Shown: one piece after another, positions 10,557-18,397 of the stretch | Layout of the letters: every line of letters starts with the position of its first letter | Numbering within the stretch: the stretch's first letter is position 1 | Origin: Rhodanobacteraceae bacterium | Lineage (GTDB): Bacteria; Acidobacteriota; Terriglobia; Terriglobales; Acidobacteriaceae | DNA length: 32,582 bases | Direction of reading: 5' to 3' | Assembly (NCBI GenBank): GCA_025350865.1 | Contig: JANXWZ010000040.1 | Coordinates: 1 to 32,582, forward strand | Notes under the pieces: model-generated | What the model was told of the DNA's origin: nothing | The model's input: the letters and a program-made list of their open reading frames with translations, nothing else | Database searches by the model: none | Made by a program: the position numbers and the translations under genes

Positions 10557-11192
10557 ATGATTATCGATGTGGCCACCGCCTCGCCGCGCCAGATTTACAA
10601 CCTCCTGATTGGCCTCGTAGCCCCCCGTCCGATTGCGTTGGTGACCAGCCATAATGAGCAGGGGCGGCTCAATGCTGCGCCGTTCAGCGCCTACAACTAC
10701 CTCTGCACGGACCCGCCTGTGGTTGGTATCGGCGTTACGAACCGCCCGGGTACCTTCAGCCCCAAGGACACCGCACAAAACATCCGTCGCACCGGCGAGT
10801 TTGTAGTCAATGTGGTCACGGAAGACCTGCTGCAACAGATGAATATCTGCGCGACTGACTTCCCGCAGGAGGTCGACGAACTCCAAATGGCGGGGTTGGA
10901 GACAGCGCCTTCAAGCATTGTGAAGGTGCCGAGAATCCGCACGGCACACGCGGCGTTGGAGTGCGTCGAGCACACAACGCTGGAGATTGGAAAGTCGCGC
11001 ATCATCCTGGGCCGCGTCGTCGCGATGTATGTGGAAGACGAGTTCGTTGACCCGTCGGGGCCGTACATCAAGGCCGAGGAACTGCATGCGGTCGGACGCA
11101 TGAATGGTCTTGGCTCGTACGTCAAGACTCGCGATGCGTTCCTGACGCAACCGCGCATCAGCTACGGGGAATGGCAAAACGGCAAGCGCTAA
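10557..11192 (+). CDS. Flavin-reductase-like FMN-binding protein
   Basis: This 211-residue protein resembles the flavin reductase/flavoredoxin split-barrel family: APRPIALVTSHNEQGRLNAAPFSAYN (22-47) is the characteristic FMN-binding start, followed by GVTNRPGTFSPKDTAQNIRRTGEFVVNVV and a C-terminal AVGRMNGLGSYVKTRD. Members bind FMN and reduce flavin with NAD(P)H or act as oxidoreductase partners of flavin monooxygenases; no partner monooxygenase is seen here. It follows the alpha/beta hydrolase by 37 bases on the same strand and may belong to the same transcript. Its stop codon overlaps the stop codon of the convergent epimerase gene (CTAA at 11189-11192), leaving no room for a terminator. 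Confidence 0.87.
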   Translation: MIIDVATASPRQIYNLLIGLVAPRPIALVTSHNEQGRLNAAPFSAYNYLCTDPPVVGIGVTNRPGTFSPKDTAQNIRRTGEFVVNVVTEDLLQQMNICATDFPQEVDELQMAGLETAPSSIVKVPRIRTAHAALECVEHTTLEIGKSRIILGRVVAMYVEDEFVDPSGPYIKAEELHAVGRMNGLGSYVKTRDAFLTQPRISYGEWQNGKR

Positions 11193-12172
11193 CGTTTGGA
11201 TTTATACCGCTCTACCAACTCAACTGCGGCCTGAGGCCAGTGTGGATATTGAAATTGGAAGCTGTGGTTGAGCAGCAGTGTGGGGATGGCACGACGGCTC
11301 TTCAGGATTAGCTCGGTCTCTGTGCGCAGGAAGAACGCGCCGATCTCGAGCATCCAGGCGGTGGAGGGAAGACCGATGGGCATGCCCCATGCCTGACGAA
11401 GGGCGCGCATGAATTCGCGGTTGGGCAGGGGGTTGGGTGCCGTCAGATTGACTGCGCCTGAAATGTCGTCGTGAGCGAGCAGATAGTCGATTGCCCGACA
11501 GTAGTCCAGGTCGTGGATCCAGGATACGAATTGCCTTCCGCTGCCCTGTGTGCCGCCTAGGCCAAATCGAACCAGCCCCAGCAAGACCGAGAAGACGCCG
11601 CCAGCGTCCGGACTCATCGTCATCGACGACCGCAGCGCAACCTTGCGTGTTGCCGGGGTCGCAGGAGCGTAGAAGGCCTCTTCCCAGCGGCGGGCGACGT
11701 CGATGGAAAAGTTCCAGGTGCCGGGTGCGCCGGGTTCTGAACCGCCAAGTTCACCCGTAAATTCATCCTGTGGACGGTCCAGCGCATGGCGGTAGAAGGT
11801 CGAGGTGCTGGCGTTCATCCAGACCCTAGGCGGCTGCTTTGCCTGTTTGATTGCCTGCCCGAGGAGCAACGTTGGGACTACCCGCGTATCGATGATCTGG
11901 CGGCGGTTTGCGGGATTGTAGCGACAATTGACGCTTCTGCCGGAGAGATGGATTACGGCGTCAGCGCCTTCCAGCGTTTGGGTCCAACGCGGATCGAGCG
12001 TGCGACCGTCCCAACGCACGGACATCCATGGCGCTGGTTTAGGCGACCGTGACAACACGGTTACTTTATGGCCGGAGGCGTGCAGATGGCGTGCCAGGAT
12101 GGTGCCCACTTGGCCGGAGCCGCCCGGGATGACGATCCGCAAAGGCGTTATGCCAGATACTCCCTGATCCAT
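11189..12172 (-). CDS. TIGR01777-family NAD-dependent epimerase/SDR (YfcH-like)
   Basis: The 327-residue protein belongs to the extended short-chain dehydrogenases. The nucleotide-binding glycine motif is GGSGQVG (17-23), followed by VTVLSRSP, GADAVIHLSG and NRRQIIDTRV, all typical of the YfcH/SDR39U1 group; the C-terminal segment LLLNHSFQFQYPHWPQAAV fits the DUF1731 tail. Its substrate is unknown in all organisms I know of. The ATG at 12172 overlaps the end of the ABC ATPase gene by 25 bases, but it is supported by a strong GGAGG at 12177-12181, so coupled translation is likely. A stand-alone SRPBCC protein, a domain often fused to this family, is encoded 1.5 kb away. Confidence 0.9.
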   Translation of the reverse strand: MDQGVSGITPLRIVIPGGSGQVGTILARHLHASGHKVTVLSRSPKPAPWMSVRWDGRTLDPRWTQTLEGADAVIHLSGRSVNCRYNPANRRQIIDTRVVPTLLLGQAIKQAKQPPRVWMNASTSTFYRHALDRPQDEFTGELGGSEPGAPGTWNFSIDVARRWEEAFYAPATPATRKVALRSSMTMSPDAGGVFSVLLGLVRFGLGGTQGSGRQFVSWIHDLDYCRAIDYLLAHDDISGAVNLTAPNPLPNREFMRALRQAWGMPIGLPSTAWMLEIGAFFLRTETELILKSRRAIPTLLLNHSFQFQYPHWPQAAVELVERYKSKR

Positions 12173-12975
12173 GGATCCTCCGACCGGACCAACTCCTGTG
12201 TGCTGCCGCGAAATACGATTGAACCCTCGTTGAGGATCAGGAAGCGTGTGCTGTCGTCGATGCCGCCGTTGGGAATCGGCTCCATGTGGCCCGTGGCTTT
12301 GTTGAACTGGTGTGTCGCAAGCGTGAAGGCGTCCTGAATGCGATGCGTGATCAGCAGGGAAGTGGTGTGCGAGACGTCGCGCTGCTTCACGATCAGTTCG
12401 ACGATGGTGGTCGAGGTGATGGGATCGAGACCGCCGGTGGGCGAGTCGTACAAGATGAGGTCGGGCGCGGTGATGATCGCTCTGGCGATTGATACGCGAC
12501 GCCGCATGCCGCCTGAGAGTTCAGAGGGGAACTTGGCGATCGCAGCCGCCAGTTCGACAAACTTTAGCGCCTCCACCACCTTGGTGTGGGCCTCGTCCTC
12601 TGGCATGTGTTCCTCGTGCAGCCGGTACGCGACGTTGTCCTCGACGGAAAGGGAATCGAACAGGGCCGACTCCTGAAAGACCATGCCGATGTGCTCGCGG
12701 AGGCCAAACATCTGGCGTTCGTCCATGGCGCTGATCTCTTGCCCGAATATCTTGATAGTCCCGGAATCCGGCGACAGCAGACCGTTGGCGAGCTTCATCA
12801 GGACGGACTTGCCGCAGCCTGCCGGACCGAGGATGATCATCGTCTGGCCGCGCTCCACCCGGAACGAGATGTCTTTAAGAACGTGCTTGCCCTCAAACCC
12901 GATGGAGACATTCGCAAAGTCCACGACGGGTGCATCCGGGTGCAGGTCCTCGATCGGTCTCGCGCTTTTAGCCAT
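12148..12975 (-). CDS. MlaF-type lipid ABC transporter ATPase with altered Walker B
   Basis: This 275-residue ATPase probably powers the adjacent MlaE permease in moving phospholipid or another lipid across the envelope. Seen: Walker A GPAGCGKS (50-57), Q-loop VFQES (Gln101), signature LSGGM (153-157), Walker B LILYDSP (173-179) with D-loop GGLDP, and H-loop THR (His211). The residue after the Walker B aspartate is normally the catalytic glutamate (DEPT); here it is Ser178 (DSPT), read unambiguously from the codon TCG. About 20 extra residues occur after the H-loop (FNKATGHMEPIPNGG). The gene lies five bases after mlaE on the same transcript. No MlaD/Mce gene follows, unlike in the Mla operon, and an epimerase takes its place. 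Confidence 0.9.
   Translation of the reverse strand: MAKSARPIEDLHPDAPVVDFANVSIGFEGKHVLKDISFRVERGQTMIILGPAGCGKSVLMKLANGLLSPDSGTIKIFGQEISAMDERQMFGLREHIGMVFQESALFDSLSVEDNVAYRLHEEHMPEDEAHTKVVEALKFVELAAAIAKFPSELSGGMRRRVSIARAIITAPDLILYDSPTGGLDPITSTTIVELIVKQRDVSHTTSLLITHRIQDAFTLATHQFNKATGHMEPIPNGGIDDSTRFLILNEGSIVFRGSTQELVRSEDPWIREYLA
12177..12181 (-). promoter_or_regulatory. Ribosome binding site for the TIGR01777 gene
   Basis: GGAGG on the minus strand, four bases before ATG 12172 and inside the 3' end of the upstream ATPase gene. It decides the start despite the 25-base overlap. Confidence 0.7.
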
Positions 12976-12980
12976 GCTAT

Positions 12981-13760
12981 TCAGCTCCCGAAGATGCCGA
13001 TCATGAGGCGCGTTACGAGGAAATCAACGACGATGATGAAGACTGACGACACGACGACCGCCTCGGTGGTGGCCTTGCCGACGCCCTGCGTGCCGCCCGT
13101 AGTCTTAAGGCCGAAGTAGCAGCCGACCGTCGCGATGATGAAGCCAGAGAATAGTGGCTTGGTCATGCCAGCGACAACGTCTCCGTAAAGGAGTTTGTCG
13201 TAAGAGTCGGCGATGTAGGAACTCCAAGGGAGGCCGATCAGCGTGGTGCTGACAAGTGCTCCCCCGGCAATCCCCACGGCGTCCGAAATAATCGTCAAAA
13301 AGAACAGCATGAAGACCGTGGCAAACAGACGAGGCGCAACCAGTTTGCGGATTGGGTCAGTCCCCAGGGCGCGCATCGCGTCGATCTGCTCGGTCACCTT
13401 CATAGAGCCGAGTTCAGACGCCATGCCGGAGGCGTTGCGCCCTGAAACCATCAGCCCGGTGAGGACCGGTCCGAGTTCCTTGACCATGGAGAGCGCGACG
13501 AGGCCGCCGGTCTTATTGACTGCGCCGAATTCCTTGAGGGCGGTGGCGGATTGCAGGGCGAGTACGCAGCCGGTGAAGAATCCTGTCAGAATGACGATCG
13601 GCATCGACCCGACGCCAATGGAATCCATCTGGCTCCAGATTTCGGACCAGTAGCGAGGTGCGGTGAACAGGTTCGCGACTGCGCGGCCAGCCAGCAGGGA
13701 ATAGTCCTGAACGCCCGCAACCTGCTTTTTCGCGAAGCTCTCGATGTTGAGGAAAGGCAT
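12981..13760 (-). CDS. MlaE-type ABC transporter permease
   Basis: The 259-residue integral membrane protein matches the MlaE/Ttg2B permease family of Mce/Mla lipid transporters. Landmarks are the interface helix start, GFFTGCVLALQSATALKEFGA, VKELGPVLTGLMVSGRNASGMASELGSMKVTEQIDAMRALGTDP (the conserved cytoplasmic coupling region) and about five hydrophobic segments to the C-terminus. Length is normal. It is first in a minus-strand operon with the MlaF-like ATPase and the TIGR01777 gene. It is divergent from the dehydrogenase-hpnCDE operon across about 110 bases, so a shared control region for lipid transport and squalene synthesis is possible but not shown. Confidence 0.93.
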   Translation of the reverse strand: MPFLNIESFAKKQVAGVQDYSLLAGRAVANLFTAPRYWSEIWSQMDSIGVGSMPIVILTGFFTGCVLALQSATALKEFGAVNKTGGLVALSMVKELGPVLTGLMVSGRNASGMASELGSMKVTEQIDAMRALGTDPIRKLVAPRLFATVFMLFFLTIISDAVGIAGGALVSTTLIGLPWSSYIADSYDKLLYGDVVAGMTKPLFSGFIIATVGCYFGLKTTGGTQGVGKATTEAVVVSSVFIIVVDFLVTRLMIGIFGS

Positions 13761-13873
13761 CTGTCTTATGGCTCACTCTATCAGATGCGACCCTGTGTCG
13801 ATGGATGCGCCGGACGGGATGCGGGGTCCTCGGTGCTCGTCGATGGCGGGTGGAAGATGAGAAGATAGAACAG

Positions 13874-14953
13874 ATGAACGAACGCACCATGAACGCGGCA
13901 GTGCTGTACGGCAAGGAAGACCTTCGGCTGGAACGAACGGAAGTCCCCGCAGCCGGCCCGGGCGAGATCGTGGTTCGAGTGGTGGCAGCACTCACCTGCG
14001 GGACCGATCTGAAGGTCTATCGCCGCGGCTACCACGCCCGTATGCTGAACCCGCCTATCCCCTTTGGCCACGAACTGGCCGGGCTGGTGAGCGAGCTCGG
14101 TGCCGGCGTCACCAAATTCAAGGTTGGCGATCGTGTGGTGCCGCTCAATTCGGCCCCTTGCGACATATGCTATTTTTGCCACAAGAATCAGCAGAATCTG
14201 TGCGAGGACCTGCTCTTCAATAATGGGGCGTACGCGGATTACATTCTGATTCCGGAGCGCATCGTGGAGAAGAATACGTTGCTGGTCCCGGAAGCCGTAC
14301 CGCTGGAACATGCGGCGCTGACCGAGCCGCTGGCCTGCGTGATTCGCGGTCTGGAAGAGAGCGGTGCAAGGCCGGCTGACTCCATGATCGTCATCGGCGC
14401 CGGGCCAATTGGACTGATGTTTATCCACGCGGCGGCCCTGGCCGGGGTGGAGGTAATCGCGGTCGTCAAGCGCGCGGATCAGGTCGCGGCTGCGAAGCTG
14501 TTTGGTGCGGCGCAGGTTCTGCAGTTATCGCCGGAACAGACTGCCGACGAGATTGTTGCGGCTGCGCGTGGGATGACTCCGCAGGCGCGGGGAGCCGATG
14601 TCGTGATCGAAGCTGTCGCCACGCCAGCGACGTGGGAGCAGGCTGTGGCCATGGTGCGCAAAGGGGGCACGGTCAATTTCTTTGGTGGACCTCCCAGCGG
14701 GACGATTGTGGCGCTCGATACCAACCGCCTGCACTACGGCGATATCACCCTGAAGGCCAGCTTCCACCACACGCCCGCGACGTCGCGGACTGCGTTTGAG
14801 CTGATCGCGGACGGCCGGTTCAAGGCTGCGGAATACCTTACGGGTCGGGCGAAGCTGCAGGCGTTGCCCGAGGTCTTCCATCGGATGCTCACCCGCTCGT
14901 CAGCAGCCGGGACGCCGGACATCAAGACGGTCGTTGAAATGAGCGCGGCATGA
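13874..14953 (+). CDS. Zinc-dependent alcohol/sorbitol dehydrogenase-like (MDR) protein of the hpn operon
   Basis: A 359-residue medium-chain dehydrogenase. Catalytic zinc ligands are Cys42 (ALTCGTD), His66-Glu67 (FGHE) and probably Glu151 (TEPLAC). The structural zinc lobe has four cysteines (96, 99, 102, 110). The NAD(P)-binding motif is GAGPIG (175-180). ATG 13874 is used; the frame is open upstream to 13805 but that part shows no homology and ATG 13889 is also possible. The stop overlaps the hpnC start (ATGA at 14950-14953), so it is translationally coupled to squalene synthesis. What alcohol or aldehyde it acts on is unknown; a role in hopanoid side-chain or isoprenoid alcohol chemistry is an inference from position only. 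Confidence 0.88.
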   Translation: MNERTMNAAVLYGKEDLRLERTEVPAAGPGEIVVRVVAALTCGTDLKVYRRGYHARMLNPPIPFGHELAGLVSELGAGVTKFKVGDRVVPLNSAPCDICYFCHKNQQNLCEDLLFNNGAYADYILIPERIVEKNTLLVPEAVPLEHAALTEPLACVIRGLEESGARPADSMIVIGAGPIGLMFIHAAALAGVEVIAVVKRADQVAAAKLFGAAQVLQLSPEQTADEIVAAARGMTPQARGADVVIEAVATPATWEQAVAMVRKGGTVNFFGGPPSGTIVALDTNRLHYGDITLKASFHHTPATSRTAFELIADGRFKAAEYLTGRAKLQALPEVFHRMLTRSSAAGTPDIKTVVEMSAA

Positions 14954-15903
14954 CGAGCACGGGAGTATCGACTTCCCTGGCTGGGGCTCCGGCGGAGTAC
15001 TTGTTGCCAGCCGTTCGACCGACGCTGGCGGAGGCGCAGGCCTGGTGCCGGCATCTTGCGACGAGCCACTATGAGAATTTTCATGTCGCGACCTGGTTCC
15101 TGCCGAAGCGCGCTCGACCCCACTTTGAGAGCGTCTACGCCTTCAGTCGTGCGGCCGACGACCTGGGTGACGAGGTAGCGGATCGCGAGACGGCAACCCG
15201 TCTGCTTGGTGAGTGGCGGACGATGTTGCGGCAGTGCTACGAGCAGCCGGGGGAATCGATGCATCCGGTCTTCGTCGCGCTGCACCAAACGATCGTTGAG
15301 ACGGATGTGCCGCGGCAGTTATTCGACGATCTAGTCTCGGCGTTTGAGATGGATCAGCGGGTGACGATGCACCAGTCGCTCGACGACCTGATCGGATACT
15401 CGCGGCTGTCGGCGAACCCGGTAGGGCGGCTTGTGCTTTGGGTCTCGGGCTATCGGGATGAGCGGCGCGGTCTGCTCTCGGACAAGGTATGCACGGCACT
15501 GCAACTGGCAAACTTCTGGCAGGATGTAGTCGAAGACTGGGAGCGGGGGCGTCGTTACATTCCGGCGGATCAGATGTTTCGATTTGGCGTCACGGATGAG
15601 ATGATCGCCGAGAAGCGCTTCACCCCGGAGTTTAAAACGATGATGTTGTTCCTGGTCGATCACGCCGGAACCATGCTCCGGGAGGGCGGGCAGATTGCCA
15701 ACGAGGTTGACGCAGAGCTAGCCGTCACGCTGCGGCTTTTCGAGCAGGGTGGACGGGCCGCTCTGGACGGCATCATCGCCCAGGATTACAACGTGCTGAA
15801 GCAGCGGCCGTCTGTCTCGAAGACCACGAAGGTGCGGCTTCTGGGCGGCGCCTTGTTGGGCAAGGTTGCATCGATCTTCGCGCCGCGAGGTATGCGCGCA
15901 TGA
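14950..15903 (+). CDS. hpnC: Squalene synthase HpnC (hydroxysqualene synthase)
   Basis: This 317-residue trans-isoprenyl diphosphate synthase-fold protein converts presqualene diphosphate to hydroxysqualene in the three-enzyme bacterial squalene route. The two aspartate-rich motifs are RAADDLGDE (67-75) and QDVVEDWERGRRYIP (191-205), which bind magnesium and diphosphate. The HpnC-type N-terminus (HYENFHVATWFLPKRARPHF) distinguishes it from HpnD. The start overlaps the dehydrogenase stop and its own stop overlaps the hpnD start, both as ATGA. The operon order hpnC-hpnD-hpnE is the standard one in hopanoid producers. Confidence 0.95.
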   Translation: MTSTGVSTSLAGAPAEYLLPAVRPTLAEAQAWCRHLATSHYENFHVATWFLPKRARPHFESVYAFSRAADDLGDEVADRETATRLLGEWRTMLRQCYEQPGESMHPVFVALHQTIVETDVPRQLFDDLVSAFEMDQRVTMHQSLDDLIGYSRLSANPVGRLVLWVSGYRDERRGLLSDKVCTALQLANFWQDVVEDWERGRRYIPADQMFRFGVTDEMIAEKRFTPEFKTMMLFLVDHAGTMLREGGQIANEVDAELAVTLRLFEQGGRAALDGIIAQDYNVLKQRPSVSKTTKVRLLGGALLGKVASIFAPRGMRA

Positions 15904-16829
15904 GCGTGGAAACTCTGGAAGCGGCTTATGCCGAGTGCCGCGCGATTGCCAAGCGCGAGGCGAAAAATTTCTACTATGCTTTCCGCGTACTGCCCCAGCG
16001 CAAGATGAACGCGATGTGCGCCGTCTACGCCTTCATGCGTAAAGCGGACGACATTTCAGACGACGAATCGCTCTCCATCGAAACGCGCCGGGAACTCATG
16101 GCTGGATGGCTGAATGCATGGCGGACGGCGAAGCTGCAGGCTGAACCCGAGGACAAGGTCTTCCAGGCCCTGTCCGATGCGCAGCTGAAATTCGGCATCT
16201 CCGACGCTCTGCTCGAAGACCTCGTACGGGGAACCACCATGGATCTCTACCTTGGCGAAGGCGCCGGCAGTACGGTCGATCTTGGCGATGGCCTGCAAGG
16301 ATACAAGACGTTCGAAGATTTGTACCGGTACTGTTACCTGGTTGCATCGGTGGTCGGGTTGGTCTGCATTCGCATCTTTGGTTACACCGATCCCGCCGCA
16401 GAGTTGATGGCCGAAAAGACCGGAGCCGCGTTCCAGATCACAAACATTCTGCGTGACATCAAGGAAGACGCCGATCGCAAGCGAATCTATCTTCCGCAGG
16501 ATATGTTGCGCGAGTTCAACGTCAGCAACGGCGACATCCTGGCGCTGGCATCCGGTCGCGCCATGAAGCCGAGTGAGCAGGCGATGTTGATGGCGCTTTC
16601 GGTACAGGCGTGGAAGTATTACGAGTCGGGCCGCGAGTTGATCGCGCTGCTGGACGCGGATAGTCGGGCCTGCATGTGGGTGATGATCGAAATCTACAGC
16701 GGTTTGCTGGGCAAGATCGATCAACGCCAGGGCGACGTCTTCTCCGAGCGCATCAGCGTTCCAACGGGGCAAAAGATCCTTGCCTTGGTGCGCGGCGCAG
16801 CTATGTCGATGAGGGCTCGCGGAAGATGA
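15900..16829 (+). CDS. hpnD: Presqualene diphosphate synthase HpnD
   Basis: The 309-residue enzyme condenses two farnesyl diphosphates head-to-head to presqualene diphosphate. The first aspartate motif is RKADDISDDE (47-56) and the second is TNILRDIKEDADRKRIYLP (181-199); both match HpnD/squalene-phytoene synthases. AKNFYYAFRVLPQRKMNAM near the N-terminus is typical. It is coupled by four-base ATGA overlaps to hpnC upstream (15900-15903) and hpnE downstream (16826-16829). A phytoene synthase activity is conceivable for the family, but the HpnC and HpnE partners argue for squalene. Confidence 0.95.
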   Translation: MSVETLEAAYAECRAIAKREAKNFYYAFRVLPQRKMNAMCAVYAFMRKADDISDDESLSIETRRELMAGWLNAWRTAKLQAEPEDKVFQALSDAQLKFGISDALLEDLVRGTTMDLYLGEGAGSTVDLGDGLQGYKTFEDLYRYCYLVASVVGLVCIRIFGYTDPAAELMAEKTGAAFQITNILRDIKEDADRKRIYLPQDMLREFNVSNGDILALASGRAMKPSEQAMLMALSVQAWKYYESGRELIALLDADSRACMWVMIEIYSGLLGKIDQRQGDVFSERISVPTGQKILALVRGAAMSMRARGR

Positions 16830-18253
16830 ACAGCGCGGGGCGTTCGGTAGTCGTCGTTGGCGGTGGAGTCGCGGGCCTGAACGCTGCTGACGCGCTGTCT
16901 CGTTCGGATGCGAAGGTGACGGTGTTGGAGCGGCGTCCGTATGTGGGTGGCAGAGCCTACTCGTATCTGCACCCGGCACTGGACGAGGTGGTGGACTCGC
17001 AGCACGTGGTGGTTGGCTGCTGTACAAACCTGATCGCGTTCTGCGACGCAGTTGGATTGAGTGACAAGATTCGATGGTACGACCGGCAGACGTTTCTTGA
17101 ACCCGCAACCGGGCCATCCGGAACTCGTGCGAGCACGATCGGTCCCGGCTCGCTGCCTGCGCCTATGCAGTATGCCGAAAGCTTTTTAAAAGCCTCAATG
17201 TTGAAGTTTACTGACAAGCTTTCCATCGCCCGAGGACTTCGCGAGTTTATCGCCGGGTTTCCTGCTTTGGACGACGAAAGCGCCGCCCAGTGGTATCGCC
17301 GGACAAAGCAGAGTGCCGGGGCGATCCGGCATTTCTGGGAACCGATTCTGTTGGCCACGTTGAACGATAGCGCTGAGAATTGCTCGCTGAAGTACGCGGG
17401 CAAGGTGTTCCATGAACTCTTCTTGAAAAGCTCTGCTGGCGGACGTCTCGGGATACCCACCGTGCCTCTCAGCGATTTTTACGCCGCTGGTGCGGACATG
17501 ATTCGCGCGCATGGCGGCATTGTGGAATTGCGGGCTGGCGTCGAGCACCTGGTCCAGCAGAACGACGGCCGCTGGCTGCTGAAGTGCGCCGACGCAGAAT
17601 ATCTTGCAGACGATGTGATTCTGGCCTTGCCGTATGAGCAGACGCAGCGACTGGTCGCAGGAGTGAGCCTGGTATCGGCTAACGGCGAAGCTATACGCAG
17701 CGGGCTTGCCGATAGCATGAGCCACTTTCAGCACTCGCCATTTATCTCGATCCTGCTGTGGTACGACCGTCAGATTACGGATCTCGACCATGCGTGGCTG
17801 CTGGATTCGACCATTCAATGGTTCTTTCACAAGTCTCGAATCCGCGGTTATCCGGAGCAGCAGGGCAGCTATGTTGAGTTGGTGATAGCGGGTTCGAAGA
17901 CGGAGCTGCCGATGAGCCGCGCAGACATCCTTGAGCCGGCGCTCGCAGAGTTGAAGCGATTCTTCCCGGAAGCCGGCCGAGCTCGACTGCTCAAGAGCGG
18001 CATCCTCAAAGAGGCACGCGCCACGTTCTCGGTCACACCGGGGCTCGATCAGTTTCGACCCGATCAGCAGACCGAAATACCGGGGCTCTACCTTGCCGGG
18101 GACTGGACTAGAACAGGCTGGCCCTCGACTATGGAAGGCGCGGCTCGCAGCGGACGATTGGCGGCGGGGTCGGTGCTCGGTGAGCGAACACGGTTTCTTG
18201 CTCCGGATTTGCCACCGGATGGCCTGATGCGCTGGGTGGCAAAAAACGCATAG
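16826..18253 (+). CDS. hpnE: Squalene-associated FAD-dependent desaturase HpnE
   Basis: This 475-residue flavoprotein reduces hydroxysqualene to squalene, the last step of the HpnCDE pathway. The N-terminal dinucleotide-binding motif is VVVVGGGVAGLNAA with ERRPYVGGRAYS (35-46), and the C-terminal FAD motif is GLYLAGDWTRTGWPSTMEGA, as in amine oxidase/phytoene desaturase relatives. ATG 16826 is the start: it sits in the ATGA overlap with hpnD, and the FAD motif begins ten residues later. The open frame to 16676 upstream lies inside hpnD and is not part of the gene. No squalene-hopene cyclase follows, so cyclisation is encoded elsewhere. Confidence 0.95.
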   Translation: MNSAGRSVVVVGGGVAGLNAADALSRSDAKVTVLERRPYVGGRAYSYLHPALDEVVDSQHVVVGCCTNLIAFCDAVGLSDKIRWYDRQTFLEPATGPSGTRASTIGPGSLPAPMQYAESFLKASMLKFTDKLSIARGLREFIAGFPALDDESAAQWYRRTKQSAGAIRHFWEPILLATLNDSAENCSLKYAGKVFHELFLKSSAGGRLGIPTVPLSDFYAAGADMIRAHGGIVELRAGVEHLVQQNDGRWLLKCADAEYLADDVILALPYEQTQRLVAGVSLVSANGEAIRSGLADSMSHFQHSPFISILLWYDRQITDLDHAWLLDSTIQWFFHKSRIRGYPEQQGSYVELVIAGSKTELPMSRADILEPALAELKRFFPEAGRARLLKSGILKEARATFSVTPGLDQFRPDQQTEIPGLYLAGDWTRTGWPSTMEGAARSGRLAAGSVLGERTRFLAPDLPPDGLMRWVAKNA

Positions 18254-18263
18254 GCGAATTCGC
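18254..18263. repeat. Perfect 10-bp palindrome after hpnE
   Basis: GCGAATTCGC begins at the base after the hpnE stop codon. It is too short and without loop or T-tract to be called a terminator; chance occurrence is possible. Confidence 0.3.
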
Positions 18264-18386
18264 TAAACAAAAGTTTCATTGCCCCGCAACTAATCGGCTA
18301 TACATCGGTTGAACGTATCGTGTAGCGTACAGCACAGAAGCTGGGATCGGTGGGGCCGGCAACATATGTCCACGACGTTCTTCAGC

Positions 18387-18392
18387 GGGAGG
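18387..18392 (+). promoter_or_regulatory. Ribosome binding site setting a GTG start
   Basis: GGGAGG, five bases before GTG 18398. It fixes the start of the DUF1800 lipoprotein and excludes the ATG at 18365-18367 and GTG at 18350 as starts. Confidence 0.75.
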
Positions 18393-18397
18393 TTCTC

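Noticed and set aside
16056..17117. A 353-codon minus-strand frame across hpnD and hpnE
   Set aside because: Opposite two well-identified overlapping genes and without any motif.
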